Notes under the pieces: model-generated
What the model saw: the letters and a program-made list of their open reading frames with translations, nothing else
What the model was told of the DNA's origin: nothing
Databases searched by the model: none
Source: Branchipolynoe longqiensis
Lineage: Eukaryota > Annelida > Polychaeta > Phyllodocida > Polynoidae
Assembly: GCA_030323885.1 (NCBI GenBank)
Contig: CM059194.1
Coordinates: 25,795,363-25,859,362, forward strand
Direction: 5' to 3'
DNA: 64,000 bases
Made by a program: the position numbers and the translations under genes
Shown: piece after piece, positions 20,681-30,439 of the stretch
How positions within the stretch are numbered: position 1 is the stretch's first letter
How the letters are laid out: each line of letters opens with the position of its first letter

Positions 20681-21110
20681 TGTACTACTTATAGCAAAAT
20701 CCTCCATGGAAAACCAATACATGAGTAGCCTACATTTTGAATGCTATTTTTGAGAAAAACTAAAGCACAAATTAATTAAACGTGAAGTGTAAAGTCGACT
20801 AGGTGATGAACATGAAATGTGTCACATTTGTAGAAGTGTTGAACTTGGTAATGTGAGTAACAACAACATAACGGGAGTAATGATCCAAATGATGCCATTT
20901 TATCATGTAAAGCTTATTTACCATTCCGAATTATTTTCAAATAGCTCTGTCAATAAAATAATTACAAGAAATTACAACAATTTATATAACTGATGTGATA
21001 GTTCTGTTAATGTGACATTATATATCTGTTACCTACAAAACTTTACACATTGGAATTAGTTTATGTTGCCTAATGGTGTCCTGGGAAACATCATGGTTAT
21101 GGCTGTCACT
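20681..21110. other. No recognised element
   Basis: AT-rich sequence with no ORF above 60 codons and no terminal repeats seen. Confidence 0.4.
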
Positions 21111-21124
21111 AAGTGTCTTGATGA

Positions 21125-21417
21125 CAGGGCCACGTTCAGGGTCCATCTCGGAGGCGCCGCGGAGACGTCTCCGTGATGCTTTTTGGCCTATTTGTGTTCA
21201 GGGTGTGTCTCGGCGACATCTCGGAGATGCCTCCCTTTTCAGACTGGAGATGAAAAGCACCTTGAAAATGGCCACCGTATTCCGTGGTTTCAGCCAATCA
21301 CAGCACAGCTTTTCCATTGCAAATAGCCACCGATTTTCGAGACAACAAACTGCTTTTGCCATTCAGACTAGCATGACGTCACGGCCATCTCCAAGACGGA
21401 CCCTGAATGTTGCCCTG
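21125..21417. mobile_element. MITE, CAGGGYCRCRTTCA family, copy 1
   Basis: TIR CAGGGCCACGTTCAGGGTCC at the left and CAGGGCAACATTCAGGGTCC reversed at the right; length 293 bp. The interior has AGCCAATCACAGC and ATTGCAAATAGCC words and many TCTCGGAGA/CTCCGAGA variants. The 116-codon ORF across it is judged a shadow. Confidence 0.8.
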
Positions 21418-21618
21418 CTTTGATCTTGTTGCAACTCTGCAAATTACAGCATTTGTGGCTATTATTCGCAGAGTAGCAGCCCTGTGAATAATAGCCAGTG
21501 CGTTATTGATTACAGTTTTCTAGATGTGTGTAAGTGTGCATGCGCGAAAGTATTTATTACTTACTATACTTACTGAAAGTGGCCGCTTTCACTGCCATGT
21601 GAGGTGTTTAGTCATCCT

Positions 21619-21936
21619 TTTGGTAGATCGTGGGATTCCAACCACTGGGTCCTGGGTTCTAACCCTGGTCGAGACAAACCAATGACTTAAAAATTTATAC
21701 TTGTTGCTTCCTAGCCAGGCACTCGGCATTATTAGGATAGCACAAGGACTCTTTGGCTCAGTGTCAGGATAATGTGACTGAGTTGGGAAATCAGGTCATG
21801 GTGCTGGTGGCCTGGTTTCTCCTCCCAGTGGTGCAGCACTATAAAGTCACCATGAGTGTGCACTGTCAGAAGTCGGTACCCGTTCTGATATTACCTTAGA
21901 TATTGCCAGGGCGGAAAACTCCCAAAAACCAGCCAA
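21619..21936 (+). mobile_element. SINE-A, 5' end degraded
   Basis: Only the anticodon/T-arm part of the head remains (GGTTCTAACCCTGGTCGAGA). The body is complete with a 5-base TCTCC insertion; tail GGCGGAAAACTCCCAAAAAC. Confidence 0.85.
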
Positions 21937-22169
21937 TCTGTACAGTCACTCTCTCCTGGTGGTACGAGTACCAATTTACCTGTACTACTTTCAATTTAGG
22001 CCAATTGGGACAAGAAACAATGATAGAAATGGACAAGAAATACCAATACAGTTATTGGTATTTCTGGCCATCGTTATAATGAGCATAATATTACAGTGGT
22101 CTCTTATCTAATTAACATATACATACATGTACATAAATGCATCATTGCATGCATGCTTACATGCAGTAT

Positions 22170-22370
22170 ATATATTCTTTTTTTTTTTTTGTGACAAGTT
22201 TTTTATTCTGCCCATAACGTATAAGCTCCCGTGAGGGTGCTTGTTTTGAACGCTGGACAGCTGTGGTACTGGATTGGTCTGGTCCCGCACTCAGGAGTCT
22301 TTACCTGATTTTTCTCAGGCCAACCTCTGCGGTTTTGGGTGTTAGTAGTTTCTATATTAGTTTTTTTTTA
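22170..22370 (-). mobile_element. LINE 3' UTR remnant
   Basis: On the minus strand it ends with TTATGGGCAGAATAAAAAAC then TTGTCACAAAAAAA. The 5395 end has TTATGGGCAGCATAAATACA then CATCACAAAAAAA. There is no coding sequence. Confidence 0.5.
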
Positions 22371-22639
22371 ATTTTCAAGTTTTTTCCTAACCTGTATATG
22401 ATAACTTAGCCTACTATGTACATCTACGCAGATGACATACAGGCCTGTGGGAGAGGATCCCATCCCATTGTGGTTTATTACAGCATCCACATGCATGCAT
22501 ATATACACATGCATGCATGCATATACACAAATATATATAATTTGGCAATTCACATCCTCCCACGTGACAGAGCTGGCAGTATCCTATGTACCCATTCACA
22601 TGACAGTGTGCTACAATAGTACAAAGGGGGCGCCATTTT

Positions 22640-23262
22640 ACAAGCGAATCCCCGATACCAAAATGGCGCCTCTGAGTTTACGTATATCAAAGACCCATAA
22701 GCATATTAAGCGCAGAAAGGAGCGGGACAACCAGTCACGTTTGAACTATTCTAAACTTGCAGGAAATGGATTTTCCTCTTCTCGTTTTCGCGAGAACTCA
22801 GTATCAGCCAATCACAGCTGTTCTTTTTAATTGCAAATGGCAGCCTCCATGGGGGCCGCCATTTGCAATCGAAAAGAACAGCTCTGATTGGCTGAGAACA
22901 GCTCTCAGTGGTAGCCAATCAGAGCTGTTCTTTTTTATTGCAAATGGCGGCCCCCATAAGGGCGGCCATTTGCAATCGAAAAGAACAGCTCTGATTGGCT
23001 CAAATTATGGAAACATCCCATTATTTTTTTAGTAGTTTCTTGTTCAGACATAGTTACACATATATATGTATCTTTTGCACAGATTAAAGTGCTTGAATTA
23101 TATTTAAAAAATTTCTACATCGACTCCTGTTTAAATCACACAATATCAGGACTTAAAGAATGGGAAACTATTCCTGCAAGGGTATGCTCAATATGGGACA
23201 GCGGTCACCCGTTTTTCCTCCTTTCCTCGCTGTGGACCCTTCTCCAAAGAACGGCCTAGATA
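22640..23262. mobile_element. Dispersed repeat with nested CCAAT hairpins, copy 1
   Basis: It is collinear with 49737-50208 from CATAAGCATATTMAGCGC to GTGGACCCTTCTCCAAA. Inside, AGCCAATCAGAGCTGTTCTT arms pair with AAGAACAGCTCTGATTGGCT, and the hairpin unit is present twice here but once at 49.9 kb. CGCCATTTTA/AAAATGGCG flank the left part. Confidence 0.75.
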
Positions 23263-23319
23263 GAACCATCACCTGGAGATCCACACCACCCAGAACAGAC
23301 CGGATGCAGTGACCCAATC

Positions 23320-24918
23320 GTTAAGACTAAGATTCCTTCTACGCGGTATGCGGTATGCGGTATGCGGTATGCGGCATGCGGTATGCGAATGGGAAGATTC
23401 CTTCTACGCAGTATGCAGCATGCGGCATGCGGCACACGACTGGCTATATTTAAAAAATAAAAATAAACAAGTATACTCCATACTGCACTGTATCTCAGAA
23501 ACTGTGTACCACTTGAGGTAGTCTACTAGAAATGCATATTTCAAAGAAACCCTTTATTGGAGTGTCAATATTTAGATTTCATCAGTTAGCCAAATAATGT
23601 GGGAGATAGTTTAGATCAAAAGTAAATGTTAATATTGTGTATTATGTATCTTATTGGGATGGATGTAGCTAAATACATAGAAAATTACATCACTAATTTG
23701 TGACATTGTCAACAGCATTGAAAATAAAGTGTCACAAACTTAATGAAAACCTCTGAACAACAGCTCATTTCACTTCAAATGGTCATATACAATGTCTTCA
23801 TTAAGTTGAAGACATTTATTTCTAAAAAAAACTTTTAAATTATGAAATAGTTAACATTTTCTGGAGTCATTAACATCGTAACATTTCGTTTCCACTTGCA
23901 AGTACTATGAAACTCTGTATCAAACACTGAGTACAGATACAGTACAGGAACTATTTTCACCATTTGACACTATGCATGGACCCAGTTATGGTATAGTAAA
24001 AGATAAATCCTGAAATTGCCCCTAAACATTGAAATTTGAGCCGAACATTTGTGTAAAATTGTTGTTTCCACTTTGTTACTCTGCTAATCTGTTACTCTGC
24101 TAATATTTTCTTGCTTTTCTCTTTAATATTCACAAATAAGACAAAACCATAGCAATGAGGTTTCAAATTATTATTACTACTGTTTATAAAGCAAGTGGCA
24201 TGTGAAATGTCCTAAAAATGTCAAGTTTTGTGTGGAAAATATTTGATTTTGGAGTCAGATTGGTTTCCATGCTATACTGCTATTTATTGGGGGTGAGCAT
24301 CATTTGACCTACTTAAAAATGCCAGAATATGTTTATTTTCAATTATTCAGATGCAAAAGGACATACACATTGAGGAAACTTGCTTATAGGACTTTGGCAG
24401 CATTTTGATTTTCTGGTACTGATGTCACACTATTGGTACACAACTTCTGAGAACGACCCATATGGCCTAATATAGCATTTATATCTATGTAACTCTTGGT
24501 ACGTCACATGAAGGTTCCTACCTTTATAATTACCAAATTATAGATAAGTATTCATATTTTTGTGCATATGGTAGCATTTTTACCAACCCGAACCCCCACC
24601 ACCACCACTACCATATGTTTCCCCTCAGCACCCTTGTGCGTGACCGTTCCGTAATGCTCAGTCGCCTCTCCTAGTGTTAAACTAATGGACATATCAGACT
24701 CAGGTTTCTATTCGCACCCCGCTTGCCGCGTGCCGCATGCCGCACCGATCGCTACATGGACCGATCGGAAAAACGCATTCGCATTCGCATTCGTATTTGC
24801 ATTCGCATACCGCGTGTAAGGGTTGTAGCCCATTGACCTCAAGGCGTTTCAATTTTTTGCCGCATTCGCATTCGCATACCGCATGCCACATACCGCGTGT
24901 AAGGAATCTTAGCTTAAC
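23320..24918. mobile_element. TTAA-flanked composite MITE (piggyBac-like TSD) with GCGGTATGCGG ends
   Basis: TTAA at 23321-23324 and 24914-24917 flank inverted termini: GACTAAGATTCCTTCTACGC at left and GCTAAGATTCCTTACACGCG at right. Both run into tandem GCGGTATGCG/GCGAATGCG words. A separate 0.97-kb element occupies most of the interior. Confidence 0.75.
23488..24459. mobile_element. Non-autonomous DNA transposon, copy 2, nested
   Basis: Very similar to 3624-4774. The left terminus is eroded (TATCTCAGAAACTGTGTACC); the right is intact (reversed GGGTCGTTCTCAGAAGTTGT). It lacks the 154-bp insertion of copy 1 and has a duplicated CTGTTACTCTGCTAAT. Confidence 0.85.
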
Positions 24919-24921
24919 ACG

Positions 24922-25256
24922 TAGTAACAGTGTATGCCTCTCGTGTGGAAAGTTGGGAGTTGGAATTCCAGCCGAGTCAAACCCACGCCTTACAAAATTG
25001 ATACTTGTTGCTACCTAGCCAGGCGCTTGGCATTACTAGGATAGGACAAGGACTGGTTAGCTCAGTATTACTAGTATTAGGATAATGTGACTGTGTGGGA
25101 TATCGGGTCATGCTGCTGGCAGCCTGATTTCCCAATGGGGCAGCACTATTAATAAAGTTGCCATGACATGAGTATGCACTCTCACAAAGTCAGTAGTTAC
25201 TCGGCTCCTGATATGACCTTAGATGTTGCTAGGATTGTAGAACGCCAACAGCGCAA
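24922..25256 (+). mobile_element. SINE-A, diverged
   Basis: Head reduced to GTGTATGCCTCTCGTGTGGA and GGAATTCCAGC. The body contains a duplicated AGTATTACTAGTATTAGG; tail GATTGTAGAACGCCAACAGC. It starts five bases after the TTAA flank of the composite element. Confidence 0.85.
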
Positions 25257-25450
25257 CCTCACACACACACAGACACACACACACGCGCACCCTCATACAT
25301 CCACGCACATATACAGACATAGACCCCCCACCCCCACCCAACCCCACATATACACGCACCCCCACCCCCACCCCACATACACACGCACACCCTCACACGT
25401 GCAGATGCACATACACATCTCCACACACGCACGTACGCGCACACACAACA
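25257..25450. repeat. CA-rich tract with CCCCCACC blocks
   Basis: (CA)n with CCCCCACCCCCACCC insertions. A G-run and (GT)n follow at 25527-25573. Confidence 0.85.
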
Positions 25451-25789
25451 ACAGGACGGTGACGAAACACTTCATAAGAACTGGCTCCTGCTTCCTATGT
25501 AATATATCCACGGCAAAGAGCAACGGGGGGGGGGGGGGAGGTGAGTGTGTGTGTGTGTGTGTGGGGGGGGGGGGTTAGAGAAGAAGAAAACAAGCCATGA
25601 AAGAAAGAACAAGAGCGAGCATTTTGATCAATCCCGATGTCGGTTTGTGAATGGCCCGCGCCGCCGGTGAAGGTTGAGGCGAGTGGTAGTTCTTTGTCTT
25701 GCCACTTGGTGGTGTTGCCGTCGGGCGCATTTCCCCGGCCCTCTAATTATGGGGCGCCGGCACCTCGACGCAGGACCTGCGGGCAACAT

Positions 25790-26110
25790 ATATCAGCCAT
25801 GCCGCTCCCCCTCTCCCCGATTCCCCCGCTCCCCGGTTCCCCCGCCCCCCGCCTTCCGCTCCCCACTCCCCGCCCGGCACAGTTCCCGTCTGGGGGCCGC
25901 TCCCCGCCCCAACGACGCGCCCCCCACTACCCGCCCGCTCCCCGTCCGCTCCCCGCCCATTCCCCATCTGCCCCCTGTCCTCTCCCCGTCTCCTCCGCGC
26001 CCGCTCCCCGCCCACTCCGGTCCCCCGCTCCCTGTTCCCCGCTCCCCGCCCGGCACAGTGCCCGTCTGGTGCCCCGCTCCCCGCCGCCCTCTCCCCGCCC
26101 GCTGCCCTAC
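25790..26110. repeat. C-rich minisatellite (CCCCGCCCGCTCC variants)
   Basis: About 11-bp CCCCGCTCCCC/CCCGCCCGCTC words. CCCGGCACAGTKCCCGTCTG occurs twice (25873, 26048), giving a 175-bp higher-order repeat. The 211- and 170-codon ORFs here are shadows. Confidence 0.8.
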
Positions 26111-26279
26111 ACCCCCGCCCCTTTCGACGAAGTGCGGGTCCCCGTGCCTCGGCCCCTCACTGTGCAGCGGGCAGGTAGCTGGGTAGGGCCGTCACCACAC
26201 TTGTATCAATCGGATGAAAATATAACATTATCTAAACACAAACACTTGATCCCCCGACTCCACTTTAGTTAGTGGTGCG

Positions 26280-26335
26280 CACTCATAAAGTTGCATTTTC
26301 CGACGATTTTGAGTTTTTTTGCAATTTAAAAAAAA
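26280..26335 (-). mobile_element. M1 terminal fragment
   Basis: ATAAAGTTGCATTTTCCGAC then GATTTTGAGTTTTT is the inverted right end of M1; the rest is missing. Confidence 0.5.
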
Positions 26336-26390
26336 AAGAGATAAACTGGAATATACTAATATGTTGGTTGTTATAGTCAACTTTACTTTG

Positions 26391-26675
26391 GGTTGGTTGG
26401 TTGTTGGAGTTTTATGTCCTAGCAACATCTAAGGTCATATCAGGACGGGTACCGACTTGTGATAGTGCGCACTCATGGTGACTCTATAGTGCTGCCCCAC
26501 TGGGAAATTGGGCCGCCTGCACCATGGCTCGATGTCCCACTCAGTCACATTATCCTGACACTGAGATAACCAGTCCTTGCCTTATCCTATTAATGCTGAG
26601 CACCAAGCTACAAAGCGACGAGTATCAATTTGGTAAGTGACTCAACCGGGATTGAACTCCCGATCTCACAAGTAA
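26391..26675 (-). mobile_element. SINE-A, head truncated at a G run
   Basis: Tail GGTTGGTTGGTTGTTGGAGT, full body, and T arm CAACCGGGATTGAACTCCCG. The 5' head is replaced by an 18-19 bp G run at 26682. Confidence 0.85.
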
Positions 26676-26760
26676 TTTGCGGGGGGGGGGGGGGGGGGGG
26701 CTTATCGAAATTCTGATGCCAAGGGCTTCACCAGTAAAAGGTTTGATTAAATTGACTGAA

Positions 26761-27486
26761 GACCTGGGGCCAAATGTAAGAGTCCGGGTTAAGGCTCGTA
26801 ATCCACGCGTCGTGCGGATTTCCCGGGTTAGCGGCCAAAGTGTCAATGTATGTGGACGGGTTAGGCAAACTCCTCGAGGGTTAACGTCGTCTTCACTAAC
26901 TCCAACTTGAGCCTGGGATAACGTGCAGGTTAGGGACCGATTCGGGCCAAATCTATTCAAAGCGACCATATTTAACAGAATTACATACTCAAATCGTGAA
27001 ATTTCATTAAATTAACCTTAAATTCGAAGCGTTAATAAGGCTACCGCCGCATTGGCGGCGATAGTAATCGCCGAACGTAATGTAAACAAATCGCCGCTGC
27101 ATCGACGTCGCGTTCCATACTGGCGGCGGCGGCGATTTGTTTACTTTACGTTCGTCGATTCGAAAATATAACTAGTAATATCGCCGCCAATGCGGCGGTA
27201 GCCTTAATAACGCTTCGAATTTCGGGTTAATTTAATGAAATTTCACGATTTGAGTATGTAATTCTGTTAAATATGGTCGCATTTAATATATTTGAGCCTA
27301 ATATATGGCTACAAAGGCAGAGGGATTTCCCAAATCTATAAATAACTGAAACGTTAGCTAACCCGCGCGCGCTTTGGACTAATACATCCCCCGTGACACA
27401 TATATTAACGCCGACAATAGATACCCCGCCGGCCGCCCTTAACTCCGCAGCCGATAAATTTTGGCTCATACATTTAGCCCCTGGTC
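26761..27486. mobile_element. 726-bp foldback element, copy 1
   Basis: Ends GACCTGGGGCCAAATGTA and, reversed, GACCAGGGGCTAAATGTA. A long palindrome occupies about 26944-27290 with arms near 150 bp (AATTCGAAGCGTTAATAAGG, GCTACCGCCGCATTGGCGGC) and a centre near 27120. The core is shared with 36848-37574. Confidence 0.85.
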
Positions 27487-27530
27487 ACATACACATCAGT
27501 GGACGTAGTTGAACTTAGTGGAGTCTAATG

Positions 27531-27680
27531 TAGTTGAACGTAGTTGAACGTAGTTGAACGTAGTTGAACGTAGTTGAACGTAGTTGAACGTAGTTGAACG
27601 TAGTTGAACGTAGTTGAACGTAGTTGAACGTAGTTGAACGTAGTTGAACGTAGTTGAACGTAGTTGAACGTAGTTGAATG
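27531..27680. repeat. 10-bp satellite (TAGTTGAACG) x15
   Basis: Fourteen perfect units and one TAGTTGAATG. Upstream half-units (GGACGTAGTTGAACTTAGTG) grade into the array. It is nearly perfect, so either young or homogenised. Confidence 0.95.
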
Positions 27681-27699
27681 GTCCGGCATCCATATTTCT

Positions 27700-27895
27700 C
27701 AGGTTGTCACACTTTGCATTACTAGGATAGGGAAAGGATAATGTGACTGAATAGAATATTGAGTCACTGTGCTGGCAGCCTTGTCTCCCAGTGGGGCAGC
27801 ACTATAAACCTTCCATGAACGCACAATGTCACAAGTTGTTGCCTGTTCTAATATGGCCTTAGATGTTGCTAGGACGTAAAACTCCAACAAACAAA
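27700..27895 (+). mobile_element. SINE-A, 5'-truncated
   Basis: Begins at CATTACTAGGATAGGGAAAG; complete 3' part ending GACGTAAAACTCCAACAAAC. Confidence 0.85.
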
Positions 27896-27929
27896 GCCAT
27901 TTCGTGTGCGATCCTAACTTAATTTAGCA

Positions 27930-28055
27930 TGCTTCCACTTCAAGCTTAATCTTTTGAATTACCGTTACTTCAAACTAAATAACATAGATTATAACGAGCA
28001 GTCTAATAAATTGATCTGATGTATATGTTAGAAACACAAAGCCATTGGTTCTGAC
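27930..28055 (+). mobile_element. M1 internal fragment
   Basis: TTACTTCAAACTAAATAACA then TAGATTATAACGA matches the right half of M1; the terminal CCATCGGACTATGC is decayed to GCCATTGGTTCTGAC. Confidence 0.55.
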
Positions 28056-28119
28056 ACGTGACACGGTGTGTAACATTAATGTTTCATTTTAATGGTTTTT
28101 ACATTCATTTATTTAAGCA

Positions 28120-28178
28120 GAGACCCGTCGGGATATGACCTTTGATGTTGCTAGGACATAAATCCCAAACAACCAAAC
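28120..28178 (+). mobile_element. SINE-A 3' tail fragment
   Basis: GGGATATGACCTTTGATGTT then GCTAGGACATAAATC and an ACAACCAAAC tail; 5'-truncated to about 55 bp. Confidence 0.8.
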
Positions 28179-28204
28179 AAATTATGCTAGTGGAGGGGGG
28201 ATTT

Positions 28205-28390
28205 CAATTATATAAAATTGAGCTCCTTCCTCCACTCTGGTAACATCGAGCAACCTGGGAGGTAGCGAAAATTAGAAATTTGGTAAGTATGTTTGGTTTT
28301 ACTCAGCTGGGAATCGAACCCGCGATCTCCCCCGGCAGGAAGTCCACATCCGGTTATTCAGTAACCCTCTCACCATTGTGGCATATCCAC
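28205..28390 (-). mobile_element. SINE-E, tRNA-like head
   Basis: Minus strand: ATGCCACAATGGTGAGAGGG, then GAGATCGCGGGTTCGATTCC with strong B box, then AGCTGAGTAAAACCAAACAT. Only one copy is in the window, so its family status is inferred. A decayed Leu/Ser-like tRNA pseudogene is the alternative. Confidence 0.5.
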
Positions 28391-28480
28391 GTTAGACCAA
28401 GTTGTACCAGGATGCAATTACTAGATCAGCGATTGATTGGTGGTAGGTGGTCAGGGAGCGTGGGTAACAGTTACTTACAC

Positions 28481-28793
28481 CAGGGTCGCATTCAAGTGTG
28501 CACCCTGGAGGCTCCTCGGAGAAATTCCAAACGTCGCGCTAGTCTGAATGGCATATAGCTGTCAGGTGCCTCAAAAATGGTGGCCTCCATAGCGTACACC
28601 CACTTGCAATTGAAAGAACAGCTCTGATTGGCTGACACACACAGCCATTTTGGAGGCGTTTTTGCCTCCTACTTGAAAAGCATGACATCTCAGAGTCGAC
28701 TCTGAGGCGCACGTTGAACACGCAAATAGGCCAAAAAGACACTGTGGAGCTGTCTCAGAGTGGACTTTGAAGTGTACCTTGAACGTGGCCCTG
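28481..28793. mobile_element. MITE, CAGGGYCRCRTTCA family, copy 2
   Basis: Left CAGGGTCGCATTCAAGTGTG, right reversed CAGGGCCACGTTCAAGGTAC; 313 bp. It shares AACAGCTCTGATTGGCTGAC and AGGCCAAAAAG words with 21125-21417, but the rest is reshuffled. Confidence 0.8.
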
Positions 28794-28812
28794 GTAGAAC
28801 CAGGTAGAACCA

Positions 28813-29141
28813 GCGCGCCGGATGGGGTGGCCTAATCGGTAGAGTGCGGGCCTCAGAAGGTCGGGAGTTCGGTTCCCGGTCGAGTCAAACCAATAACTTA
28901 AACATCGATACTTGTGTATTCCTAGCCTGGCGCTCGGCATTATTAGGATAGGGAAAGGACTGGTTAGCTCAGTGTCAGGATAATGTGACTGAGTGGGATA
29001 TCAAGTCATGCTGCTGGCCGCCTGATCTCCAAGTGGGACAGCACTATAAAATAACCATTAATGCTCACTGTCACAAGTCGGTACTCGTCCTGGTATGTCC
29101 TAAGATATTGCCAGGATGTAAAACTCTAACAACCAACCAAA
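28813..29141 (+). mobile_element. SINE-A, full length
   Basis: Head GGGTGGCCTAATCGGTAGAG, B box GTTCGGTTCCCGG, body and tail GGATGTAAAACTCTAACAAC complete. Confidence 0.9.
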
Positions 29142-29639
29142 TCTCATTGCGTCGTTGTGAAAAAAAACACCCCAAAAAACAAAAACAAAATCAGCAGAAG
29201 TGACTCCATCCACCCCACCCCTCAGCTGGCCACCCTCATTCTCCCAGAGGGAATGGAGACACAGCTTAGCTCATTTTCTATAATGGAGAGGAGATGCCTG
29301 CCCAATTCCTCATGCAGAGGGGAAATGCGAGGAGGCTGGCAAACTCCCAGCTGTCAGTTGGACCATCTTCAGTCAACCTTCTCAGCACCAAAGCCAGATT
29401 ATTGTGTCATTCCTGCCCACCTCTCCTCCTCCCCCACCTCCCCCTCCTCCGTCTCCTCCTCGTTCTCCCCTCATCCTCCTCCCCCAACAAAGGGGTATAG
29501 CTTCCCACTCAGGACACAGAATCAACAAACTAAGCCACACACGCACACAATATCACTTCCCTTCCAGACATCCCTAACACAACTCGTTGTTCTCGACTCT
29601 AATGCCGAAAAGACAACTTGGTCAATCTGCACGCTGGTA

Positions 29640-30430
29640 TTTTTATTCAGTTATTGAATTAAATTAATTTAATCAATTCAATTAATTTAACTAATTTAAT
29701 TAATCTGAGGAATCTAATTAATCCAATTAAATGTATTTAACCAATTTTATTCATTTATTTAGTTGCCTTAGTTTATTTAGTTTATTTAGTTTATTTAGTT
29801 TATTTAGTTTATTTAGTTTATTTAGTTTATTTAGTTTATTTTGTTTATTTTGTTTATTTTGTTTATTTTGTTTATTTTGTTTATTTTGATCATTTAATTA
29901 ATTGTATTTATTTAATTATTTAATTAATTCAGTTAATTTAATTTAATTAATTGATTGAATTGATTGAATTTATTGAATGTATTCAATATATTCAATATAT
30001 TCAATTCATTCAATTTGTTCAATTCGTTCAATTCATTCAATTCGTTCAATTTGTTCCATTCATTCCATTCATTCCATTCGTTCCATTCGTTCCATTTGTT
30101 CCATTTATTTAATTTATTTAATCTATTTCATCTATTTCATTTATTTTATTTATTTCTTTATTTCACTTAATTCATTTCATTTATTCAATCTATTTAATTT
30201 ATTTAATTTAAGTTATTTATTTTATTTAAGTTATTTAAGTTATTTAAGTTATCTAAGTTATGTAAGTTATCTAAGTTATTTAAGTTATTTAAGTTATCTA
30301 AGTTATCTAAGTTATCTAAGTTATCTAAGTTATCTAAGTTTTTAAAGTTATTTAAGTTATTTAAGTTATTTAAGTTATTTAGTTGATTTATTTGATTTGA
30401 TTGATTGATTTGATTGACTGATTTATTTCA
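29640..30430. repeat. AT-rich satellite with constant 9-bp period and drifting motif
   Basis: From about 29755 the sequence steps through GTTTATTTA, TTTTGTTTA, TTCAATTCG, TTCCATTCG, TTTAATTTA and AAGTTATCT units, each tandem and each 9 bp. Flanks (29640-29755, 30380-30430) are TTAAT/TTGAT-rich. Stop-poor frames give apparent Phe-Xaa-Ser repeat ORFs, judged non-coding. Confidence 0.85.
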
Positions 30431-30439
30431 TTCTTATAT

